This document shows, one piece after another, positions 38,666-44,832 of a stretch of DNA of 44,832 nt. The position numbers and the translations under genes are program-made. Positions within the stretch are counted from its first letter, which is position 1. Every line of letters starts with the position of its first letter. The DNA is from a virus. Where the stretch lies: IMG/VR virus record IMGVR_UViG_3300049732_000169, positions 1-44,832 of that record; one strand, given 5' to 3'. Under the pieces are notes generated by a model. That model was not told where the DNA came from and ran no database searches. It saw only the letters and a program-made list of their open reading frames with translations.

Positions 38666-39171
38666 GGACGCGGGTGCTGGCCGCCCTTCTGGTCCTCGCC
38701 GTGCACGCGTCCGGGGCTGAGGCGCAGGTCGTCTGTGAGGAGTCGTGTCGGGTGCAGGCGGGTCAGCCCTTTGTGGCGCTGACGGATGCGGTCATGGGCA
38801 CCGGGCCGCGGCTCTATGTTGATGGGGCGGTGCTGTCGGTCCCTGTGGCGACGGTGAACGGGCTGCACGAGTTTTACATCCCTGGCGCGGTCTTGGCTCC
38901 AGGGGCCCATCGGCTGGAAATCCGCACGGTCAACGCGGCCATGACGGAGCCCTTCGTCCTGACCGTTGAGCCGCCCGCGCCGCCGCCCGATGTCTGCGCG
39001 TCGGACCCGCTCGTCTTTACCGTCGCCCGCTGGCCCTCGGCCACGACGGGCCGGCGCTCCGTGGACTACCGGGTGAATCGACCGGTGAGCCTGCATCTTG
39101 AGCAGCGTATCAATCCCTGGACCGTGACCGCGACCGATGCGCGCGGCTGCACCGTCGTGCTGACCCGCTGA
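38662..39171 (+). CDS. Exported small beta protein, signal peptide 4
   Basis: A 169-residue protein with signal MRTRVLAALLVLAVHASGAEA and a mature start QVVCEESCRVQ. LEIRTVNAAMTEPFVLTVEP and the Pro-rich PPAPPPDVC linker separate two beta segments. Four Cys residues in a predicted extracytoplasmic chain suggest disulfide bonds. It overlaps the beta-helix gene by 4 bases and ends the run of exported proteins. Confidence 0.6.
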   Translation: MRTRVLAALLVLAVHASGAEAQVVCEESCRVQAGQPFVALTDAVMGTGPRLYVDGAVLSVPVATVNGLHEFYIPGAVLAPGAHRLEIRTVNAAMTEPFVLTVEPPAPPPDVCASDPLVFTVARWPSATTGRRSVDYRVNRPVSLHLEQRINPWTVTATDARGCTVVLTR

Positions 39172-39178
39172 GGACGCA

Positions 39179-39490
39179 ATGGCACTCTACGATCGCCTGA
39201 TGGGACTCGACCCGGACCCGGCTAAGAAAATAGGCGTGCATCAATTTATGGGCGTGATGCAGGAGATCGCCCTCGGCAACATGACCGGCGCGCAAGGCGT
39301 CTCGACATTTGGCCTCAGTGCCAGTGAAGCGACGGAAGCGACCACGTTGCAAAGCGTTATTGCGTCGGAGTTGACGGCTGAGAATAAGAAACTGAAGGCG
39401 ATTGAGTTTGAGCGCGTCTTGATGCTGGCCGAGGTGCGCATGGTGCCGTTCAACACGGTGGCGCTTGTGAAAACCCGGCTCGGAGTGTGA
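39179..39490 (+). CDS. Small helical tail-region protein
   Basis: A 103-residue protein without signal peptide. VHQFMGVMQEIALGNMTGAQ, FGLSASEATEATTLQSVIAS and the later helices resemble short conserved proteins encoded among tail-fibre genes that may act in assembly. Function not established. Separated from the exported block by 7 bases with GAGGA as ribosome site. Confidence 0.6.
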   Translation: MALYDRLMGLDPDPAKKIGVHQFMGVMQEIALGNMTGAQGVSTFGLSASEATEATTLQSVIASELTAENKKLKAIEFERVLMLAEVRMVPFNTVALVKTRLGV

Positions 39491-39494
39491 CGCG

Positions 39495-40808
39495 TTGCTG
39501 CTCTACGCGCATGGAGTCGTGCAATGGAACGCCGCGGATGCGGCCTCGACGACCTACGCGATCGCTGGGCTCGGCTTCCGGCCCCAGGCGATGCGCTTCA
39601 CCACGGCAGGCATCGGCTCTGCTGTCGATGCAGGCTCGGCGACGGCACATCTGCGCCGCGGCATCGGCCTCGCCGCTGGCCCCTCTGCACGCCGTTGCGT
39701 CGGCACGCAGGACCAGGACAACGTCGCCACGATGGTCTGCACGGCCGGGTTCCGCGATGACTGTGTCGCGATGGCGCTCACGGCCACGGGCCCGGCCGCG
39801 GACGGTCTACTTGACCTCGATAGCGTCAATGACGACGGGTTCGTCCTTGTCGTGGATGACCAGGCGCCCGTCGATTTGACGGTGATGTGGCAAGCGTGGG
39901 GCGGCCCGAATACGCAAGCCTTCGTTGGTGACTTCGCCGAGCCCGCCGCGACCGGCACACAGACCTACACCGTGACCGGCGTCACGCCGACCGACAACGA
40001 CCAAATCCTAATGCTCGCGGGCGTGCAGGCCACAGGCGCTGCGCCGACTGCTGAGCGGACCGATGCAGGCATGTGTGCGGGCTACGCCATGACGGGCGGC
40101 GGGGCGGCTCGCCAAATCGTCACCGCGCACAATTCACGCGACAACGTGGCTGATTCGGTCGCCGGGCAATACGGCACGGACGCGCAGTGTCTGGCGATGT
40201 TCCTGATCGGTGGGACCAACGCGGACATCTCGGCGCGGGCGCGCTTTCTTCAATGGCAGACCGATGCCTTCCAACTTGAGTGGGACGAGCGGGGCACGAC
40301 GGATCGGCGCTACATCTACCTGGTGATTCAGGGCGGCCTGTGGCGATGCGGAGAGCTCACTATTGACGCGCAGACCGCCGGGGCGCAGGCCACGGTGTCG
40401 GGGCTGTCCTTCAAGCCGATTGGTATTGACACCATGACGGTCGGCGACAACGAGAACGTCTCCGATACCGGGCGGGCCGTGGCCGACATGGTCCTGGGCT
40501 CAGGCATCTCGCCGACCGACCGCCTCTGCCTGGCGAGTTGCGCGCTCCACAATCAGGCGAGTGCCTCGGTGCAATCGCGTGTGGAGTATGACCAGATTGG
40601 CGTGATCCCGAACGTGGACGGCACGGTCTATACCGCGTATGACCTTGACAAAGTCAGCAACGATGGATTCAGGATGGTCGTCGATGCGAACCAGGCCGCC
40701 GAGTCTGCCGTTGAGTGGCACGGGTGGCTCGCGTTCGGTAATCCGTGGAGCCGCGCCTTTGAGCCGAACATCCGGCCCGCGCCCTTCTCACCGGGGATTG
40801 CCCGCTGA
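39495..40808 (+). CDS. Virion-like protein with three tandem beta domains
   Basis: A 437-residue protein starting at TTG 39495. Three related domains of about 135-145 residues can be seen: about 10-140 (ends DDGFVLVVDDQAPVDLTVMW), 145-280, and 285-425 (ends NDGFRMVVDANQAAESAVEW). Each begins with a TY-I/V-G--F-P or comparable strand and contains a segment with Cys and Met (CVAMAL, CLAMFL, CLASCA). Domain repeats of this kind are common in fibres and spikes. Glycan binding is a reasonable guess, but there is no proof. Confidence 0.65.
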   Translation: MLLYAHGVVQWNAADAASTTYAIAGLGFRPQAMRFTTAGIGSAVDAGSATAHLRRGIGLAAGPSARRCVGTQDQDNVATMVCTAGFRDDCVAMALTATGPAADGLLDLDSVNDDGFVLVVDDQAPVDLTVMWQAWGGPNTQAFVGDFAEPAATGTQTYTVTGVTPTDNDQILMLAGVQATGAAPTAERTDAGMCAGYAMTGGGAARQIVTAHNSRDNVADSVAGQYGTDAQCLAMFLIGGTNADISARARFLQWQTDAFQLEWDERGTTDRRYIYLVIQGGLWRCGELTIDAQTAGAQATVSGLSFKPIGIDTMTVGDNENVSDTGRAVADMVLGSGISPTDRLCLASCALHNQASASVQSRVEYDQIGVIPNVDGTVYTAYDLDKVSNDGFRMVVDANQAAESAVEWHGWLAFGNPWSRAFEPNIRPAPFSPGIAR

Positions 40809-41482
40809 TGGCGCTGCGCTACGCACTCGGGCAAGCGCGGGCGTCAAGCGCGTCGAATCCGATCACCTTTAGTTACACCGTCAACACGGGCGACCGGGTC
40901 GTCGTGCTGCTCCTGAAAGTCAACGGGGCGACGGACCGGGCGGGTGGGGCGCCAACGTGGGGTTCCGCAACGTTCACACAGGCCAACGCCACACAGAAGG
41001 CCGCCGCCTCCCCTGAGGCGAGTTGCGAGATCTGGTACCTGCTCAACCCGGAGCCAGGCACACAGACGCTCACGATTCCGAACACCGGGGCACTCACGAT
41101 CTTTTACACGGTGGGGCTCGGCCAGGACCCGAACAACAAGCGCGTGGCCTTTGACAGCGCGAACGGTGGCAATGCCACGTCATCGAATCCGACGCCGGGC
41201 GCGGTGACGACAGGCGACGATGGCGCACTCCTGTTCGCGATTACGGCGGGCGGCTGGCAAACCTGGAACCCCTCGGCGCAGGCGGGCACGGCGATCAACA
41301 ACAACGACGACGGGGCACATGGGGAAGGCTCGCAATACCTCGAGCAAGCCGTGCACGCGTCGGTCACGTTGAACTGGACGTTCGGCACGTCCGATGATTG
41401 GGGCGCGGTCGTCGCGGCCTTTACGCCACTGCCGAGTAACGTGATCGACAACTACAAGCGCGTCGGCGCGAGCGTCGGCTGA
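40808..41482 (+). CDS. Beta-rich virion-like protein
   Basis: A 224-residue protein. NTGDRVVVLLLKVNGATDRA, CEIWYLLNPEPGTQTLTIP and VTLNWTFGTSDDWGAVVAAF give a jelly-roll style similar to the first domain of the 35739 protein, but without a signal peptide. TGATG overlap with the preceding gene. Probably a fibre or decoration component. Confidence 0.62.
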   Translation: MALRYALGQARASSASNPITFSYTVNTGDRVVVLLLKVNGATDRAGGAPTWGSATFTQANATQKAAASPEASCEIWYLLNPEPGTQTLTIPNTGALTIFYTVGLGQDPNNKRVAFDSANGGNATSSNPTPGAVTTGDDGALLFAITAGGWQTWNPSAQAGTAINNNDDGAHGEGSQYLEQAVHASVTLNWTFGTSDDWGAVVAAFTPLPSNVIDNYKRVGASVG

Positions 41483-41495
41483 GGAGTTACGAACG

Positions 41496-42344
41496 ATGAA
41501 TCTCGACACACTGATTGCGGCGTCCATGAACCGGCCGCACCGTAATGTGTACGGCGACCTCGGGCCGCGCTGTCACCCCTGCTCCGGCTTGGGGAAGGTG
41601 TTCCGGCTGCAGGAGGGTCGACGCGTCTCGCACGCGACGACGTGCCGCTGTGAAGGCTCCGGGCTCGACCTCGATCGCATTGAGCGCAGCGATCGTGAGC
41701 TGCTCTGGCGTCGGCTGCACGTCCTTGAGAGTCGTCTCGGTCTGGAGCGAACGTCGCGGTACCAGTTCCCGCCCATTGTGAACTCACGGCAGTCCTGGCA
41801 GGAACTGATTTACGGCTCGGCGGTCGATGGGACTGCGGTCGCGAACACGACCTCTGAAACGATCCTCTTTCCCAACGTCACGATCCCCGCGAACTACATG
41901 GAGAACGGCCGAGGCCTCCGGATCACCGTGGGCGGGAAGTGGAGCACGACCACGGGCACCGTCACGCACGTCTACCGTGTGCGCTACAACGGCGTCGGCG
42001 GCAACGTGCTCTGCGCGACCGGCACGGTGACGCTGCTTGTTTCGATCACGAATGGGTACTTTGAGTTTACGGTCAACGTGATGACTAGGGCCAACGGTAC
42101 GCTCGGCAATTTGCTCGCCGATGGCGTAGCCAAAGCCTTCGCGGCGACGGCCCCCACGATCGGCTCGGCGACTGGAGCGCCCGCTGTGGCCCCCATGACG
42201 GTCGGCGGGCAGACCGGCCCGGCCGACTCCGTCGATGTGGATCTCACCGTGGATTGGCCGCTCGCGGTAACGATTCAGCACGGGGCGCAAAGCGCGAGCA
42301 ACACCGCGACCGGGATGCACTACTTACTTGAATCGATGAACTAA
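41496..42344 (+). CDS. Zinc-motif N terminus fused to a tail-type beta domain
   Basis: A 282-residue protein. Residues 25-60 hold CHPCSGLGKVF and CRCEGSGLDL, a DnaJ-like C-x2-C-x-G-x-G plus C-x-C-x-G-x-G zinc pattern. A helical linker (RSDRELLWRRLHVLESRLGL) follows, then a beta domain (residues 100-282; WQELIYGSAVDGTAVANTT, LRITVGGKWSTTTGTVTHVY) of a type seen in tail proteins. The join suggests that an assembly-factor module was fused to a structural domain. Confidence 0.65.
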   Translation: MNLDTLIAASMNRPHRNVYGDLGPRCHPCSGLGKVFRLQEGRRVSHATTCRCEGSGLDLDRIERSDRELLWRRLHVLESRLGLERTSRYQFPPIVNSRQSWQELIYGSAVDGTAVANTTSETILFPNVTIPANYMENGRGLRITVGGKWSTTTGTVTHVYRVRYNGVGGNVLCATGTVTLLVSITNGYFEFTVNVMTRANGTLGNLLADGVAKAFAATAPTIGSATGAPAVAPMTVGGQTGPADSVDVDLTVDWPLAVTIQHGAQSASNTATGMHYLLESMN

Positions 42345-42372
42345 CCGACACGCACAGAAGGAGCGTCAAACC

Positions 42373-42822
42373 GTGGCTAGCTACAACAAATTCAACGCCT
42401 TTGTTCAGCATCTTATGAACAAGGAGCATGATCTGTTTGGCACGACGGAGACTACTAAGGTGTACCTGTCGAACGCCACGCCCGACGCCGAGCTCGACGC
42501 GGTGAAGGCCGATCTTGCCGAGATTTCGGCAGGCAACGGCTATTCCGCTGGGGGGAATGATACCCAGAACGATTCGACGCGGAGCACGACGACGGTGACG
42601 TTGACTGGTGTGAGTCTGACGATCACGGCCAGTGGTGGGCAAATCGGGCCATTTCAATACGTCGTGCATTACAACGACACGCCGAGTTCCCCAAATATCG
42701 ACCCGCTCATCAACTGGTGGAATTACGGGTCAGCGGTGACGTTGAACGACGGCGAATCGTTCAGCATCAAATTCAACAACGCGGCGGTTGGTGTGGCTGG
42801 GACGATCTTCACGCTCGCCTAA
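42373..42822 (+). CDS. Virion-like protein, tail-fibre region
   Basis: A 149-residue protein from GTG 42373 with AAGGAG upstream. The N terminus (NKFNAFVQHLMNKEHDLFG, TTKVYLSNATPD) is widespread in small phage proteins placed among fibre genes. The rest is beta-rich (TTTVTLTGVSLTITASGGQI, YVVHYND, PLINWWNYGSAVTL). Likely a structural subunit; no enzymatic motif. Confidence 0.68.
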   Translation: MASYNKFNAFVQHLMNKEHDLFGTTETTKVYLSNATPDAELDAVKADLAEISAGNGYSAGGNDTQNDSTRSTTTVTLTGVSLTITASGGQIGPFQYVVHYNDTPSSPNIDPLINWWNYGSAVTLNDGESFSIKFNNAAVGVAGTIFTLA

Positions 42823-42828
42823 GAACTC

Positions 42829-43017
42829 ATGGAACCAGTGACACAAGTGAACGGCATTCTGCGGCCGTGTTGCGCCGATGAGCGCAATCTACAGGTGTTA
42901 CAGCCAGATACCATAGAGCATCGTCACGGCATGGTCATTAAGCAGTGCCGACGGTGCGGCCGAAAGCATTATGAGCTTTACGCTGACCCAGGCCGATTTG
43001 GTGTAACAGGTCGATAG
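42829..43017 (+). CDS. Small zinc-ribbon protein
   Basis: A 62-residue protein. LRPCCADERNLQVLQPDTIE, then VIKQCRRCGRKHYELYADPG gives a CC...C-x2-C layout of a minimal zinc ribbon. Small proteins of this type are often encoded beside tail-fibre genes. Role unknown. Confidence 0.6.
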   Translation: MEPVTQVNGILRPCCADERNLQVLQPDTIEHRHGMVIKQCRRCGRKHYELYADPGRFGVTGR

Positions 43018-43018
43018 C

Positions 43019-44020
43019 GTGTCCTTTCCACAATTACGTTCCACCGGGCCTCTGAAACTGACGCCAGCGGCGCCGCTCCAGAACTACGAGCTGGACTGCC
43101 AGCCTGGATCGTACGCGGTGGTGGGCATGGCGGCCGCCACGCTCATCGGGTACTCGCTGCTGGCGGCGTCCGGGGCCTATGCCCTGACCGGCGTCGAGAT
43201 GACGCCGCATTATGAGCGAGTCATCAATGCGGCGTCCGGCACGTACGACGTTACTGGCGTCGACGCGAGTTTAGTACGCGGGCTCGCCTTCAATGCTGAG
43301 CTCGGCGCCTACACGATCAACGGCGCCGATGCCACCCTCTTCAAGAGCATCGAATTCCACGCGGAGGCCGGCACCTACAGCCTCACGGGCGCCAGTGCGT
43401 CGCTGCTGGTGGACCGGCCGTTTCTGGCCTCTCCCGGGTCGTATGTCATCAACGGGTCTGACGCGACCCTCGTCAAGTCGCGCGAGATGTTGCTGGATGT
43501 AGGTAGTTACGCCATTACAGGGGTCTCGGCCAGCGTGTTGGCGGAACGGCCGTTTATCGCCTCACCTGGCAGCTATCTCATCGACGGCGCGGCGGCGACG
43601 CTCTTTAAGAGCATTGAGTTCAACGCCGCCGCTGGTAGTTACGCGATCGACGGCGCCGCCGCGTCACTCCTGGGTGCCTATGCTCTCACACTTGAGCCGG
43701 GTGTCTATCTTGTGTCTGGCGCGCCCGCCGCGCTGGTGCGTGGCCTGGTGGCCGATGCCGCGTCTGGCGCGTATAGCCTGTTAGGGGCTGATGTTGCGAC
43801 CGCCCGCGGGTATGCGCTGGCGGGTAGTCCTGGTGCGTATCTCCTGATTGGCGCTGACGCAGAATTTGTGCTTGGCGGTCTTTTGTCGCCAGCCACGGGC
43901 GTGGATGCGGTCAGCGGCGGGCCGACGCTCGTCGCCGCCGTCGCGCCTGATGTCCCGATGGTCTCTGCCGTGGGGTTGCTCGTCACTCAGGTCGACGTCG
44001 TGTCGCTGTTGTCGGAGTAG
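43019..44020 (+). CDS. Virion-like protein with twelve 22-residue repeats
   Basis: A 333-residue protein from GTG 43019. After about 23 residues it consists of twelve near-perfect units of about 22 residues with consensus hydrophobic-x-A-x-x-G-x-Y-x-hydrophobic-x-G-x-x-A-x-L followed by five variable residues (for example GSYAITGVSASVLAERP, GTYSLTGASASLLVDRP, GAYTINGADATLFKSIE). Such regular Gly/Tyr/Gly/Ala spacing predicts a solenoid or fibrous shaft. The C-terminal 45 residues are different. It is probably a fibre shaft or a linker whose length can change by unit loss or gain. Confidence 0.7.
   Translation: MSFPQLRSTGPLKLTPAAPLQNYELDCQPGSYAVVGMAAATLIGYSLLAASGAYALTGVEMTPHYERVINAASGTYDVTGVDASLVRGLAFNAELGAYTINGADATLFKSIEFHAEAGTYSLTGASASLLVDRPFLASPGSYVINGSDATLVKSREMLLDVGSYAITGVSASVLAERPFIASPGSYLIDGAAATLFKSIEFNAAAGSYAIDGAAASLLGAYALTLEPGVYLVSGAPAALVRGLVADAASGAYSLLGADVATARGYALAGSPGAYLLIGADAEFVLGGLLSPATGVDAVSGGPTLVAAVAPDVPMVSAVGLLVTQVDVVSLLSE
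43088..43880 (+). repeat. Tandem protein-coding repeats of about 66 bp, 12 units
   Basis: DNA encoding the twelve 22-residue units. Units 4 and 8 both encode ATLFKSIEF, and units 5-6 and 7-8 show paired similarity (RPFLASPGSY, RPFIASPGSY), which suggests duplication of two-unit or four-unit blocks, followed by drift at third positions. Confidence 0.7.
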
Positions 44021-44023
44021 CAC

Positions 44024-44407
44024 ATGGGGTTTGACGGCCTCATTGAAACCCCGTTGCAGTATTGGCTTGGGACGGACAAGTCCTGGGATTTCACCGTCTA
44101 CACGTCGGCGCAAAAGACCACGGTTCGGGAGATCACAGGGTGGACGCTCAGTTTCATGATTAAGCGGCACGTGGATGATGCGGACGGTGCGGCGTTGATT
44201 CTGGCGAATGGCACGATCTCGGGCACGTTCAACGCCTCACCATCGGTGAATACGCAAAAGGCGCGTGTCACGCTGGTTGACACGGACACGGATACGGAAG
44301 TGGCGCCAGGCGTGGCCCACTGGGAACTCAAGCGCACGGATGCCGGATTCGAGGAAGTCTTGGGCTATGGGTCGATGGACCTACGTCGGGCCGTGCATGT
44401 AGGGTAG
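44024..44407 (+). CDS. BppU-like N-terminal domain protein (baseplate/fibre)
   Basis: A 127-residue protein: YWLGTDKSWDFTVYTSAQ, VREITGWTLSFMIKRHV, then ARVTLVDTDTDTEVAPGVAH and WELKRTDAGFEEVLGYGSMD. The D-x-T-V/I ... ITGWTL-F-K order and the closing W-L-R---G----L--G are typical of the N-terminal domain of lactococcal BppU-type and similar fibre-anchoring proteins. It is present as a stand-alone domain. Confidence 0.65.
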   Translation: MGFDGLIETPLQYWLGTDKSWDFTVYTSAQKTTVREITGWTLSFMIKRHVDDADGAALILANGTISGTFNASPSVNTQKARVTLVDTDTDTEVAPGVAHWELKRTDAGFEEVLGYGSMDLRRAVHVG

Positions 44408-44409
44408 CG

Positions 44410-44805
44410 ATGCCAACCGCTTCCCTGCGCTACTGCTTAGAACCGGGGTGCTCTACCAAGGTGAAGAGAGGACGCTGTCCACAGCACACCCCTGCACAGG
44501 GATGGAATGCACGCAGGCCATATGCCCCTGAGCGCATCCGTGGTACCACCCTCCAGCGTCTAAGAGAGGAACTCTTTAGGCGTGAGCCCTTGTGTAGGGC
44601 CTGTCTACAGGCTGGACGCACACGGGCTGCAGTCATACGTGATCACATCATCCCCTTAGGTGAAGGCGGAACCGAGGATGACTCGAACGTCCAACCGTTA
44701 TGTCAGGCGTGTTCTGATGCGAAAACACACGAGGAATCGCAACGGGGCAGGTCGCGGCAGGGCACAACCCATGCCAACGCGGTACGGCAGGGGGTAGGCC
44801 GGTGA
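44410..44805 (+). CDS. HNH endonuclease, second copy
   Basis: A 131-residue protein of the type commonly encoded beside terminases: CRAC, VIRDHIIPLGEGGTEDDSN, LCQACSDAKT, the classic Cys-framed HNH motif (first His in DHI, Asn in DSN, K-T at the end). The N terminus (RYCLEPGCSTKVKRGRCPQH) adds a small zinc site. If the genome is circular it lies about 60 bases before the first HNH gene and close to the terminase genes, where HNH proteins assist cos cleavage. The last 27 bases of the window carry no gene. Confidence 0.88.
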   Translation: MPTASLRYCLEPGCSTKVKRGRCPQHTPAQGWNARRPYAPERIRGTTLQRLREELFRREPLCRACLQAGRTRAAVIRDHIIPLGEGGTEDDSNVQPLCQACSDAKTHEESQRGRSRQGTTHANAVRQGVGR

Positions 44806-44832
44806 TATCTCTAGAGGGCAGGCGTCCCAAAC

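Overview
The window looks like a complete or nearly complete genome of a temperate, lambda/HK97-like siphophage, or the same genome as an integrated prophage. It holds one full set of head, neck and tail genes, a tyrosine integrase beside a tRNA-like attachment core, a divergent repressor/Cro switch, a recombination and replication block, and a second block of tail-fibre-like genes. An HNH nuclease gene sits at each end, so the two ends would join as HNH - HNH - small terminase - large terminase if the molecule is circular. DNA is GC-rich (clearly above 60% by eye), genes are tightly packed with many ATGA or TGATG overlaps, and everything reads rightward except integrase, a secreted-protein gene, the repressor and one small gene. 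Sec-type signal peptides suggest a Gram-negative host. Resemblance of the secreted cargo protein to acidobacterial proteins as I remember them makes Acidobacteriota a weak guess only.

Layout. 35-6223: HNH nuclease, P27-type small terminase, large terminase, a portal with a very long coiled-coil tail, prohead protease, and a ribbon-helix-helix protein. 6416-9413: major capsid protein, a terminator, small head proteins, the connector and head-closure proteins. 9410-13606: an unusual cassette of two related CgeB-like glycosyltransferases, a GT2 glycosyltransferase, a SAM methyltransferase and a cytidylyltransferase, threaded around the HK97 gp10-like neck gene. 13611-20685: tail tube, tail-assembly chaperone with a candidate -1 ribosomal frameshift (A AAA AAC), tape measure and tail-tip proteins. 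20689-22165: small membrane proteins, zinc-ribbon proteins and a protein with a bulb-lectin motif. No endolysin is recognisable.

22173-24827: a structured non-coding stretch, the attP core (matching the 3' end of tmRNA or a tRNA), integrase, a secreted cargo protein, the repressor (possibly frameshifted at an A6 run) and an operator/promoter region. 24828-30743: Cro-like regulator, excisionase-like protein, Sak4-like ATPase, NinB-like protein, an HNH-like protein, a DnaD/O-like replication initiator with iteron-like repeats inside its gene, and a candidate helicase loader. 30744-34382: accessory region with hairpins, duplicated 19-bp segments, a truncated cytosine methyltransferase, a reverse-strand cargo gene, and small zinc or membrane proteins.

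34383-44407: a second virion-like block of beta-rich proteins. Four consecutive members carry Sec signal peptides, including a parallel beta-helix (tailspike-like) protein, and a later gene encodes twelve 22-residue repeats. The features that stand out most are the embedded sugar/nucleotide-modifying cassette in the neck module and the run of exported beta-rich proteins.
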